NCBI GenBank assembly: GCA_016709865.1
Contig: JADJLX010000005.1
Coordinates: 1,488,001-1,552,000 of the forward strand
Length of the DNA stretch: 64,000 nt
From: Bacteroidales bacterium
GTDB taxonomy: Bacteria; Bacteroidota; Bacteroidia; Bacteroidales; VadinHA17
Reading direction: 5' to 3'
Made by a program: the position numbers and the translations under genes. The first letter of the stretch is position 1. The number at the start of each line of letters is the position of its first letter. Below, in pieces: positions 37,243-45,836 of this stretch. The notes under the pieces were generated by a model. That model was not told the DNA's origin and ran no database searches. It saw only the letters and a list, made by a program, of their open reading frames with translations.

Positions 37243-37602
37243 CTATTTCTCTACACCAAGTACATCTTTAAAAGCTTTAACAAACGTTTCTTTCGGGAGT
37301 GCTCCCATAGCCATTTGTGGTTGACCCTCAGCAGGTACGAACAGAAATGAAGGGATGCTTCTTATACCAAAAGCTGATGCCAGTTCCTGCTCCTCCTCAG
37401 TATTAACTTTGTAAACATTAAGTTTCCCGTCAAAGTCTTTGGAAAGCTCTTCAAGCACAGGTGCTACCATTTTACATGGACCACACCAGTCCGCATAAAA
37501 ATCAATTACACAAGGTTTTGTGCCTTCAAATTTCCACTCTTTATTTTTCTCGTAATCGAATACTTTATTCAAAAACGTCTCTTTTGTTAAATGCTCTACC
37601 AT
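37243..37602 (-). CDS. trxA: Thioredoxin
   Basis: A 119-residue cytoplasmic disulfide reductase. The active site WCGPCK has Cys40 and Cys43; cis-Pro lies in RSIPSF. An extra Cys31 precedes the beta-strand (KPCVIDFYADWCGPC), a feature I recall in other Bacteroidales thioredoxins. Length is normal. It is monocistronic, with a bidirectional terminator downstream and a weak -24/-12-like sequence upstream. Confidence 0.93.
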   Translation of the reverse strand: MVEHLTKETFLNKVFDYEKNKEWKFEGTKPCVIDFYADWCGPCKMVAPVLEELSKDFDGKLNVYKVNTEEEQELASAFGIRSIPSFLFVPAEGQPQMAMGALPKETFVKAFKDVLGVEK

Positions 37603-37650
37603 TTGGATTTTATTTATTAAACATTCAGAATTTCAGTTTGTTTAATATCT

Positions 37651-37667
37651 CACAACCTTTATGCCAA
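37651..37667 (-). promoter_or_regulatory. Weak -24/-12-like sequence upstream of thioredoxin
   Basis: On the minus strand TGGCAT-AAAGG-TTGTG has the GG and the TTG placed as in the dnaK element, but the invariant GC at -12 is GT. The implied leader is about 38 nt. No TAnnTTTG box was seen for this gene. It is recorded because of its resemblance to the dnaK element, not as a firm promoter. Confidence 0.25.
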
Positions 37668-37711
37668 TAAACCATTAAATGCATAAGTTACAAAAAATAG
37701 AGTATTAATTG

Positions 37712-37719
37712 TAACTTTG
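37712..37719 (+). promoter_or_regulatory. Bacteroidota -7 box before the CCA-adding enzyme gene
   Basis: TAACTTTG, an exact TAnnTTTG match, would start transcription near 37725. This rules out the upstream TTG at 37717 as the translation start and supports the ATG at 37753. Confidence 0.55.
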
Positions 37720-37752
37720 TCAGGAATTAATAACAAATTGTCATATCTATAT

Positions 37753-39183
37753 ATGAACATATGTCTAAATGACAAAATATTTGAGTTACTTTCTGAAGTG
37801 GTAACATCTGAGAAAACAGAGGCATATGTTATTGGCGGATGGGTAAGAGACTGTCTGCTTAAAAGAGATCATGCTGATAAGGACATTGATATCGTAGTGG
37901 TTGGAAGCGGTATTGACATCGCGAGAAAAGCAGCCAGAAAAATAAATCCCAAAATAAAAGTCAGCGTATTTAAGAATTTTGGAACTGCAATGTTTCGGCA
38001 TGGAGATTATGAGATTGAGTTTGTTGGTGCACGAAAAGAGTCATACGACAGAGGTTCACGTAAACCAATTGTTGAAAACGGATCTTTGGAAGATGACCAG
38101 AAAAGGCGGGATTTCACAATTAATGCACTGGCAATCAGTATCAACAAGGAGACTTTTGGTAAATTTCTTGATCCGTTTGATGGTATTACCGATCTTAAGA
38201 ACAAGATCATAAGGACCCCGCTTGAACCTGATACCACTTTCTCAGATGATCCGTTGAGGATGATGAGAGCCATACGCTTTGCAACACAGCTGAATTTCAG
38301 CATTGAGGAAAGGACCTTCAAATCGATAGCTGAAAATGCGGAACGGATAAAGATCGTATCGCCTGAGAGGATTGTTACAGAGCTGAATAAGATAATTATG
38401 TGCGACCATCCTTCAAAAGGTTTTATCCTGCTTGAGAAATCAGGTCTGCTTAAAATTGTCTTTCCTGAACTGGATAATCTGAAAGGAGTTGAAACCAAAG
38501 AGGGTAAAGCACATAAGGATAATTTTTTGCATTCTGTTAAAGTACTTGACAACATAAGCAAAAACACTGATAATCTCTGGTTAAGGTGGGCCGCCCTGCT
38601 TCATGATATTGCCAAACCGGCAACTAAAAGATATCAGGATGATACAGGCTGGTCATTCCATGGACATGAGTATATGGGTGCAAAGATGATACCTGAAATC
38701 TTCAGAAGACTAAGGCTTCCTCTTAATGAAAAAATGAAATATGTCCAGAAACTTGTAGATCTGCATCTCCGTCCTATTGTACTATCACAGGAGGTTGTAA
38801 CGGACTCAGCTGTAAGAAGATTGCTATTCGAAGCAGGTGACGATGTTGATGATCTTATGGTCTTGTGCGAAGCAGACATAACATCTAAGAATGAAGCAAA
38901 GAAGACCAAGCACCTGGAGAACTTCAGACTCGTAAGAATAAAACTTAAGGAGATTGAAGAAAAAGATGCTGTAAGGAATTTTCAGCCGCCTGTAGATGGA
39001 AGTGAAATTATAAAGACCTTCGGAATTAAACCGGGCAAAGAGGTGGGAATAATAAAGAATGCTATCAGGGAAGCAATACTTGACGGCATAATCCCAAATG
39101 AACATGATGCAGCACGAAGACTTATGCTGCAAAAGGGAAAAGAGATAGGGCTTACTCTTGATGAATCGTCTTCAGCAGACTGA
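37753..39183 (+). CDS. cca: CCA tRNA nucleotidyltransferase with HD domain
   Basis: A 476-residue enzyme that adds or repairs the CCA end of tRNAs. The nucleotidyltransferase head has [15 protein letters not shown] and [10 protein letters not shown] (catalytic Asp pair), with [12 protein letters not shown] and [20 protein letters not shown] as the following motifs. An HD domain comes later ([11 protein letters not shown], about 274-284). Members with an HD domain are usual in Bacteroidota, where the gene is often called simply an HD-domain protein; poly(A) polymerase is the alternative. I start at the ATG at 37753 because of the -7 box at 37712-37719. It overlaps the convergent endonuclease-like gene by 32 bp. 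Confidence 0.88.
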   Translation: MNICLNDKIFELLSEVVTSEKTEAYVIGGWVRDCLLKRDHADKDIDIVVVGSGIDIARKAARKINPKIKVSVFKNFGTAMFRHGDYEIEFVGARKESYDRGSRKPIVENGSLEDDQKRRDFTINALAISINKETFGKFLDPFDGITDLKNKIIRTPLEPDTTFSDDPLRMMRAIRFATQLNFSIEERTFKSIAENAERIKIVSPERIVTELNKIIMCDHPSKGFILLEKSGLLKIVFPELDNLKGVETKEGKAHKDNFLHSVKVLDNISKNTDNLWLRWAALLHDIAKPATKRYQDDTGWSFHGHEYMGAKMIPEIFRRLRLPLNEKMKYVQKLVDLHLRPIVLSQEVVTDSAVRRLLFEAGDDVDDLMVLCEADITSKNEAKKTKHLENFRLVRIKLKEIEEKDAVRNFQPPVDGSEIIKTFGIKPGKEVGIIKNAIREAILDGIIPNEHDAARRLMLQKGKEIGLTLDESSSAD

Positions 39184-40201
39184 GTTTAAGTAAAACAGGC
39201 AGATGGTCGCTGAATCCACCCTGATACCTGTAACCCCGATATGTAGAATAAGGTGTAAAACCCGGATATTTAGGATCTTTCATCAGAAGAACATCTGATT
39301 TTAAAATTGAAAAGCAGTCTGATTCAGCGTAAAATCCTGCCGTTGATCTTAACAAAGACTCCGATATAAGCACCTGATCAATCATTTCCCAGGTGCCCTG
39401 ATAACGATAAGTTCCATTTCCCTCTCCGGCATGCTTTTCAGAAATGTTTATCAGGCGACCTGAAGACAATGGATCAGTTGTCAGAACTTGTATTTCCTGA
39501 TCATCAGGAGTGCTGTTGAAATCTCCCATAATAATGACCTTGCTCACAAAGTGGCTGCTCAGTATTATTGAATCCGTTTTTTCCCTCACCATCTTTGCAA
39601 TATTTAACCTCATACTTTCTCCTGCAAGAACTCCTCCCCTTCTTGATGGCCAGTGATTCGCGATAAGATGAAGAGTATCCTTCTGCAGAGCAAACTTCGA
39701 ATAAAGTACTTTTCTGGTTGTGAAATTTTCCTCTTTAACACCCTCTGGCATCCAGTATTCTGCAGAAATCAGACTTAACAGATCACTTCTGTAAATCAGG
39801 CAAACATCTATACCTCTCTGATCGGGTGAATCCTCATGTACTATACGGTATTTATATTTTGATAAGTATGTCCCATAAATAAGGTCTTCAAGGACTTTCC
39901 TGTTCTCAACCTCACTCATCGCAACAATTTCAGGCGGAGCCCATTCACCTGCCATGATTATTGTTTTATAAAGAGAATTGATTTTATTACGATATCGTGT
40001 CTGGTTCCATCTCAATACACCGCTTGGAAGAAAATCATTATCGTTTTTAAGTGTGTCGTCAAAAATGTCAAACAGGTTTTCTACATTATAGAACATCAGC
40101 CTTAAACTATTTAATTCTTCAGTCTGGGAAAAACCAATATTTGTTCCTGGTAAACACAGGATAAAAATCAACAATAATAATTTTAAGATAGTTCCGTACA
40201 T
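39152..40201 (-). CDS. Exported endonuclease/exonuclease/phosphatase-family protein
   Basis: A 349-residue protein with a signal peptide (about 1-25, ending IGFSQ). The catalytic fold motifs are [12 protein letters not shown] (metal-binding Asn/Glu), [19 protein letters not shown] (His), [10 protein letters not shown] (Asp/Asn) and [10 protein letters not shown] (final Asp-His). These place it in the DNase I-like/EEP superfamily. Extracytoplasmic members in Bacteroidota may act on extracellular DNA or phosphoesters; the substrate is unknown. Its 3' end overlaps cca, and its own -7 box lies at 40236-40243. Confidence 0.85.
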   Translation of the reverse strand: MYGTILKLLLLIFILCLPGTNIGFSQTEELNSLRLMFYNVENLFDIFDDTLKNDNDFLPSGVLRWNQTRYRNKINSLYKTIIMAGEWAPPEIVAMSEVENRKVLEDLIYGTYLSKYKYRIVHEDSPDQRGIDVCLIYRSDLLSLISAEYWMPEGVKEENFTTRKVLYSKFALQKDTLHLIANHWPSRRGGVLAGESMRLNIAKMVREKTDSIILSSHFVSKVIIMGDFNSTPDDQEIQVLTTDPLSSGRLINISEKHAGEGNGTYRYQGTWEMIDQVLISESLLRSTAGFYAESDCFSILKSDVLLMKDPKYPGFTPYSTYRGYRYQGGFSDHLPVLLKLSLLKTIHQE

Positions 40202-40235
40202 AGCAATCTGCTGAAGGATTTAATATTCAGTGATC

Positions 40236-40243
40236 CAAATATA
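40236..40243 (-). promoter_or_regulatory. Bacteroidota -7 box before the endonuclease-like gene
   Basis: On the minus strand TATATTTG is an exact TAnnTTTG match, 34 bp before the ATG at 40201. Confidence 0.45.
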
Positions 40244-40284
40244 TTTCTTTGCAGGGCCAGAAAAATAACATTACTACAAAAAAA

Positions 40285-40312
40285 AAGCCCTGATTCAAAG
40301 TGATCAGGGCTT
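40285..40312 (-). terminator. Intrinsic terminator of the giant adhesin/PorP operon
   Basis: A perfect 10-bp stem AAGCCCTGAT / ATCAGGGCTT with an 8-nt loop. On the minus strand it is followed by a run of ten T (complement of the A-run at 40277-40286), about 20 bp past the PorP/SprF stop. Confidence 0.85.
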
Positions 40313-40330
40313 AAGTTTTAATTCATGTAT

Positions 40331-41329
40331 TTAGAATGGTGTTATCCATCTGTATCTCCTGGCACTTTCGCCAAACTTGACTGCCAGGGTCAGTTCGTGG
40401 GAACCCATACTCTGCTTTCTGATATCTGTCAGAGTGAAGTCGAAGGCATATGCAAATATAAAACGGTCATACTTCAATCCCATCAGCATTATCAAAGCAT
40501 CATTAGTTCTCCATGAGAGACCTGCCCAGTAATTATCTTTATAAAATACTCTGGCTGTAAGGTCCATCTGCACCGATTTGAAAAGCATGTCAGACGATTT
40601 TATGAATGCTGCAGGTTCAAGAGTAAAATCATTGTTTAGAGGAAACTTATAGCCACCGGTAAGAAAGAAATGTCCAAGTTCATTTCTTTTGGTAGCTGAA
40701 GTATCACCAAATATTAACGAGCCTCTCAGCAGATTAGTCATTGCCATGCCAACATAATACTTCGAAGTAGTAAAACTTGCTCCAAAATTAAAGTCCGTAA
40801 TGAATACTGATCTGTCGTAAGAATTCAGCAATGGATCATCGGGATCAAAAATCAGCCCGTCTGTATTTATTGAGAACTGGTAAGCAGTCAATGCGAGACC
40901 AAAGGCCAGGTCATTTGGATAACCTCCCGATTGTCCCATCCCAATATGGTAAGCATAGGCTGCCTGGGCACCGGTTCGTTTCATGATTCCGTTATTATCA
41001 TTAAAGATGTACCCGCCCAGACCTACTTTACCACCTTTTGTTGGCTTAACAAGTTTTTTCCTTACCGATGTGGATTTAGAAATGTAACTGTTTTTAAGGA
41101 GACGGGTCTGACCACTGACTGCATATGTGCTTGGGGCCCCTGACATACCAACCCATTGTTCTCTTACAGTCAGGTTCACTGTGGTATAACCATCGCGGCC
41201 TGCAAATGATGGATTTATTAAAAATCCATTCATTACATACTGACTATACATCGGTACCTGCTGTGCTATTGCCGTTCCAAAAATGAAACTGAGAACAATT
41301 GCTGGTAGTATGCTTCTAAAATACCTCAT
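40331..41329 (-). CDS. PorP/SprF-family T9SS outer-membrane protein
   Basis: A 332-residue outer-membrane protein with a signal peptide (about 1-22, ending GTAIAQ). It then has the hallmark PMYSQYVMNGFLINPSFAGRDGYTTVNLTVREQWVGMSGAPSTY of PorP/SprF proteins, and a beta-barrel to the C-terminus. In Flavobacterium johnsoniae SprF is needed for secretion or surface attachment of the giant adhesin SprB, and genes of this family usually sit just downstream of a type B T9SS cargo gene. Here the gene begins 28 bp after the stop of such a gene, with a shared terminator beyond. I therefore expect it to be the dedicated partner of the giant protein. I use no gene symbol because porP and sprF paralogues cannot be separated by eye. 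Confidence 0.92.
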   Translation of the reverse strand: MRYFRSILPAIVLSFIFGTAIAQQVPMYSQYVMNGFLINPSFAGRDGYTTVNLTVREQWVGMSGAPSTYAVSGQTRLLKNSYISKSTSVRKKLVKPTKGGKVGLGGYIFNDNNGIMKRTGAQAAYAYHIGMGQSGGYPNDLAFGLALTAYQFSINTDGLIFDPDDPLLNSYDRSVFITDFNFGASFTTSKYYVGMAMTNLLRGSLIFGDTSATKRNELGHFFLTGGYKFPLNNDFTLEPAAFIKSSDMLFKSVQMDLTARVFYKDNYWAGLSWRTNDALIMLMGLKYDRFIFAYAFDFTLTDIRKQSMGSHELTLAVKFGESARRYRWITPF

Positions 41330-41357
41330 AAAATTAAGTGACGAAATATAATAATAA

Positions 41358-41615
41358 TTATCTGATTATACTTATTACTCCTGAACGTGGTTCCGAACCA
41401 TTGTTAAGGTGCAGAACATAGTGATAAGAATCTGTTGGTAACTCAGCACCTTTAAAGGTTCCATTCCATTCATTAGCAGAAATATTCTTTGTGTTATATA
41501 CAAGTTTTCCCCATCTTGTAAATACGAATACCTCTGCATCCGGGAAGAGATCGATATTCTTGATCTTCCAGGTGTCATTAAACCCGTCATTATTAGGGGT
41601 AATTACCTGTGGAAT
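41358..41615 (-). other. T9SS type B (gliding-motility-associated) sorting domain
   Basis: The coding region for the C-terminal about 85 residues: ITPNNDGFND, then WGKLVYNTKN, then WNGTFKGAELPTDSYHYVL, ending SGVISIIR. This consensus is characteristic of type B tails, which in known cases depend on a cognate PorP/SprF protein. Confidence 0.93.
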
Positions 41616-44600
41616 CTCAATACATGTCTCAGATCCGGTATAGGCTACAACCACATCAACAGATGTTGCACAGCCATTTGAATCGGTTATCACAGCACTG
41701 TAGGTACCGTTGGTAACAGTTGCTCTGTTTGCTGTGAGTACACCATCTGCCCAGATTACATTGTAAGGCTGCGTTCCTCCGGTTATTGTCAGGGTAATAG
41801 TACCATCAGGTTCACCCGGACATGATGCATTCGTAGTTGCAGAAGCTACTGAGAGAACTGCTGGTTCAGTAACAGCAACCGGTACATTAACTGTACACAG
41901 ATTGGCATCTCTCACTGAAATAGTGTAATTGCCAGCTGCCAGGCCTGAATAAACACCAGTTAACTGGAAGATACCGCCATTCAGACTATACTGATAAGGT
42001 CCGGTTCCTCCACTTCCTCCAACAGACAGAGTTCCATTAGAAGCTCCGGAACATAAAACATTTGTCTGGGCCAGAATGGCTCCGGTAAGTGCAGCAGCCG
42101 GTTGAGTTAGGGTAACTGTAACATTACTAGTGCAGAGGTTTGCATCCTGAACCGTTATTGTATATGTCCCGGCAGCCAAAGTGTTAAATGTACCTGAAAC
42201 CTGATATGAACCGGTTCCAATCTTATACTGATAAGGAGCGACACCACCTGATCCGGCAACTGTTACACTACCGGTACTGCTTCCAAAGCAGAGAATATTC
42301 ACAGAGGAGCTTATTGCTCCGCTTACTGCTGCAGAAGGCCCTGAAATAGTAACATTAACAGTGGATGTACTCAGTGCAAAATCTCTGATAGTAATCGTAT
42401 AATTACCAGCTGCAAGTGTCGTGAATATAGCAGAAGGCTGGAATGTAATACCATCCTTACTGTATTCATAAGGAGTTACACCACCAGTTCCGATAACTGT
42501 AACACTTCCTGTTGAACTTCCAAAGCAATCGACATTAGTCTGTGACGAAACGCTTACTGCCAGAGGAGCCGCCGGTTGTGTTATTACAACAGCAACATCG
42601 AATGTACAAAGGTTTGCATCCTGTATTGTTACCGTATAATTACCTGCTATGAGTGAGCTGAATGTACCGGAAACCTGGTATAAGCCTGCTCCGATCTTAA
42701 ACAGATATGGTGCAGTACCTCCTGATCCGGCAACAGTTACACTGCCATCATTTCCTCCGTTAATAGTTACATTTGACTGAGAGGTAATGCTTCCGGACAG
42801 AGCAGTTGCAGGTTGGGTTAACAGAACAACTGTTGCCGCAGGAGAGCAAGTGTTTGCATCACTTACAACGACACTATAAGTATCTGCTATTAAGCCTGTC
42901 TGATCTTCAGATGCAGCTATTACACCCGTTCCGGTCCAAGCAAAGGTGTAAGGTGCTGTTCCTCCTGTAACTGTCAGATCTATTGATCCTGATGCAATAC
43001 CATTGCACAGAATATCTGTCTTCACATAGGCTACTGAAGGAGTTGTATTTACAGTCACTATTACCGGCTTAATATCAAAGCAACCTGTAACCGGATCAGT
43101 ACCTTTTATATAATAGGTACCGGAGGAAGCTGTTGCCGGTGTTGCATATGACAATGTAGCTGCTGCATCAGTCCAGTAAGTAAAGGCAAGTCCTGCTGTA
43201 CTGCCTGTTGTAACTGCCGAGGCCGTTAGATCGACTGTTGCCGGTGAGCACACTGCTGAAGGATTAACTACAGAAACAGCTGGTGTTGTGTTTACCGTAA
43301 CAACTACTGGTTTGATATCGAAGCATCCGCCACCGATAGTTCCTTTTATATAATAGGTTCCTGTCGAAGCAGTTGCTGGTGTTGCATAAGCAGTTGTTGC
43401 TAATGCATCTGTCCAGTATGTATAAGTAAGTCCAGCTGTACTGCCTGCTGTAACTGCCGCAGCCGTTAGATCGACTGTAGCAGGTGAGCATACTGCTGAA
43501 GGACTAGTTATAACTATAACAGGAGTTGTATTGACCGTCATTGTCAACGGTGCCGATGTGGCAGGATTACCTGTAGGACAAGTTGCATTTGAGGTAAGAT
43601 CTACAGTTACTATATCGCCTGTTACTGGTACATATGAGTAAGTTGCTGAGTTGATACCTGCATTTACTCCATTGACCTTCCACTGATATACAGGGGCTGC
43701 TCCTCCATTAACCGGGGTAGCAGTGAAGTTAACTGTGGTTCCTGTACATACAGGGTTGGCATCGGCAGCTAGTGTGACACTTACAGGAAGCAACGGATTG
43801 ACTGTCATTGTTAACGGTGCCGAGGTGGCAGGGTTACCTGTCGGACAGGTTGCATTAGAGGTAAGTTCTACTGTTACAACATCACCTGTTACTGGTATAT
43901 ATGAGTAAGTTGATGCGTTGATGCCTGCATTGACTCCGTTGACCTTCCACTGATAGACAGGGGCTGCTCCTCCATTTGTCGGGGTGGCAGTGAAGTTAAC
44001 TGTTGTGCCTGCGCATACAGGGTTGGCATCAGCTGCTACTGTCACACTTACAGGAAGCAACGGATCGACCGTCATTGTTACCGGTGCCGATGTGGCAGGG
44101 TTACCTGTCGGACAGGTTGCATTCGAGGTAAGATCTACTGTTACTATATCGCCTGTTACAGGTACATATGAGTAGGTTGCTGCATTAACACCTGCATTGA
44201 CTCCATTGACCTTCCACTGATAGACAGGGGCTGCACCACCGTTTGTCGGGGTGGCAGTGAAGTTAACTGTTGTGCCTGCACAAACAGGGTTGGCATCAGC
44301 TGCTACTGTGACACTTACAGGAAGCAACGGATTGACTGTCATTGTTAACGGTGCCGAGGTGGCAGGGTTACCTGTCGGACAGGTTGCATTAGAGGTAAGT
44401 TCTACTGTTACTATATCGCCCGTTACAGGTACGTATGAGTAAGTTGCTGCATTGATACCTGCATTTACTCCATTGACTTTCCACTGATAGACAGGGGCTG
44501 CACCACCGTTTGTCGGGGTAGCAGTGAAGTTAACTGTTGTGCCTGCACATACAGGGTTGGCATCAGCTGCTACTGTGACACTTACAGGAAGCAACGGATT

Positions 44601-45836
44601 GACTGTCATTGTAACCGGTGCCGAGGTGGCAGGGTTACCTGTCGGACAGGTTGCATTCGAGGTAAGAACTACTGTTACTATATCGCCTGTTACAGGTACA
44701 TATGAGTAGGTAGCAGCATTAACTCCTGCATTAACTCCATTGACTTTCCACTGATATACAGGGGCTGCACCACCATTTGTCGGGGTAGCAGTAAAGTTAA
44801 CTGTGGTTCCTGAACATACGGGGTTGGCATCGGCTGCTACTGTAACACTTACAGGAAGCAACGGATTGACTGTCATTGTAACCGGTGCCGAGGTGGCAGG
44901 GTTACCTGTCGGACACACTGCATTCGATGTCAGGTCAACTGTAACTATATCACCTGTTACAGGTACATATGAATAGGTTGCTGCATTAACACCTGCATTA
45001 ACTCCATTAACCTTCCACTGATATACAGGTGCTGCACCACCATTTGTCGGGGTAGCAGTGAAGTTAACTGTTGTGCCTGCGCATACTGGGTTGGCATCGG
45101 CTAATATTGTTACACTAACCGGGAGATTTGGGTTAATGGTCACGCTCTGCTGTGCTGAGACTACGCCACCACAACCACCTGTGATTGTATAGATAATATC
45201 GCAGGTTCCTGAGGCAACTCCGGTGACCAGACCCGCTGCATCAACTGTAGCTATTGCAACATTGCTGCTGCTCCATGCACCTGTACCTCCGCCAAGTACA
45301 ACTCCATTAGCTGTATAGGTGGATGTGCCTGTGATACAAAGTGGACTGCTGCCTGTTACTGAAGTGATACCTGCATTGGGATTGATCGTAACACTCTGCT
45401 GTGCTGAGACTACTCCACCACAGCCGCCTGTGATTGTATAAATAATATTTGCTGTGCCTGCACTTACTCCGGTAACCAGACCTGTAGCATCAACTGTAGC
45501 TACTGCTGCGTTGCTGCTGCTCCATGCACCTGTACCGCCGCTAAGGACAACTCCTGTAGTTGTATATGTAGCTGTGCCGCCTATACATAATGGACTTGTG
45601 CCTGTAACTGATGTAATGCTTGCATTTGGAGATATGGTTACGCTCTGCTGTGCTGAGACTACTCCACCACAGCCGCCTGTGATTGTATAAATAATATTTG
45701 CTGTGCCTGCACTTACTCCGGTAACCAGACCTGTAGCATCAACTGTAGCTACTGCCGCATTGCTGCTGCTCCATGCACCTGTACCGCCGCCAAGGACAAC
45801 TCCTGTAGTTGTATATGTGCTGTGCCGCCTATACAT
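41358..45836 (-). CDS. C-terminal segment of the giant adhesin: Ig-like, PKD-like and SprB repeats with T9SS type B tail
   Basis: A 1492-codon open segment, the true continuation of the giant gene after the second frameshift; the homologous frame begins at about 45818. It holds the last Ig-like 83-residue units, six PKD-like units (LPVSVTVAADANPVCAGTTV ... PVYQWKVNGVNAG), two units with CSPATVDLTA ... GTYYIKG, and six SprB repeats (CFGSSTGSVTVAGSGG ... GTYTITVQDANLC). The last about 85 residues start at PQVITPNNDGFNDTWKI and include FPDAEVFVFTRWGKLVY and YHYVLHL; this is the gliding-motility-type (type B) C-terminal domain that directs T9SS export. No export signal exists at the N-terminus of this segment, so it cannot function alone. 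Confidence 0.85.
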   Translation of the reverse strand: MYRRHSTYTTTGVVLGGGTGAWSSSNAAVATVDATGLVTGVSAGTANIIYTITGGCGGVVSAQQSVTISPNASITSVTGTSPLCIGGTATYTTTGVVLSGGTGAWSSSNAAVATVDATGLVTGVSAGTANIIYTITGGCGGVVSAQQSVTINPNAGITSVTGSSPLCITGTSTYTANGVVLGGGTGAWSSSNVAIATVDAAGLVTGVASGTCDIIYTITGGCGGVVSAQQSVTINPNLPVSVTILADANPVCAGTTVNFTATPTNGGAAPVYQWKVNGVNAGVNAATYSYVPVTGDIVTVDLTSNAVCPTGNPATSAPVTMTVNPLLPVSVTVAADANPVCSGTTVNFTATPTNGGAAPVYQWKVNGVNAGVNAATYSYVPVTGDIVTVVLTSNATCPTGNPATSAPVTMTVNPLLPVSVTVAADANPVCAGTTVNFTATPTNGGAAPVYQWKVNGVNAGINAATYSYVPVTGDIVTVELTSNATCPTGNPATSAPLTMTVNPLLPVSVTVAADANPVCAGTTVNFTATPTNGGAAPVYQWKVNGVNAGVNAATYSYVPVTGDIVTVDLTSNATCPTGNPATSAPVTMTVDPLLPVSVTVAADANPVCAGTTVNFTATPTNGGAAPVYQWKVNGVNAGINASTYSYIPVTGDVVTVELTSNATCPTGNPATSAPLTMTVNPLLPVSVTLAADANPVCTGTTVNFTATPVNGGAAPVYQWKVNGVNAGINSATYSYVPVTGDIVTVDLTSNATCPTGNPATSAPLTMTVNTTPVIVITSPSAVCSPATVDLTAAAVTAGSTAGLTYTYWTDALATTAYATPATASTGTYYIKGTIGGGCFDIKPVVVTVNTTPAVSVVNPSAVCSPATVDLTASAVTTGSTAGLAFTYWTDAAATLSYATPATASSGTYYIKGTDPVTGCFDIKPVIVTVNTTPSVAYVKTDILCNGIASGSIDLTVTGGTAPYTFAWTGTGVIAASEDQTGLIADTYSVVVSDANTCSPAATVVLLTQPATALSGSITSQSNVTINGGNDGSVTVAGSGGTAPYLFKIGAGLYQVSGTFSSLIAGNYTVTIQDANLCTFDVAVVITQPAAPLAVSVSSQTNVDCFGSSTGSVTVIGTGGVTPYEYSKDGITFQPSAIFTTLAAGNYTITIRDFALSTSTVNVTISGPSAAVSGAISSSVNILCFGSSTGSVTVAGSGGVAPYQYKIGTGSYQVSGTFNTLAAGTYTITVQDANLCTSNVTVTLTQPAAALTGAILAQTNVLCSGASNGTLSVGGSGGTGPYQYSLNGGIFQLTGVYSGLAAGNYTISVRDANLCTVNVPVAVTEPAVLSVASATTNASCPGEPDGTITLTITGGTQPYNVIWADGVLTANRATVTNGTYSAVITDSNGCATSVDVVVAYTGSETCIEIPQVITPNNDGFNDTWKIKNIDLFPDAEVFVFTRWGKLVYNTKNISANEWNGTFKGAELPTDSYHYVLHLNNGSEPRSGVISIIR
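41650..43040 (-). repeat. Six SprB repeats (about 70-75 residues each)
   Basis: Six degenerate units share the pattern CxGxxxGSVTVxGxGGxxPYxYxxxxxxxQxSGxFxxLxAGxYTITVxDANLCxxxVxVxxTQPA. The first and last are more divergent, and the second lacks the leading Cys. Divergence between units is much higher than in the Ig-like array, so this block is older. Confidence 0.85.
43530..45130 (-). repeat. Six tandem 267-bp PKD-like repeats
   Basis: Units of 89 residues start LPVSVTxxADANPVC and contain FTATPTNGGAAPVYQWKVNGVNAG and SYVPVTGDIVTVxLTSNATCPTGNPATSAP. Each has two Cys. Six units fit the 1.6 kb exactly (6 x 267 = 1602). They are near-identical, implying recent amplification or ongoing homogenisation. 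Confidence 0.88.
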
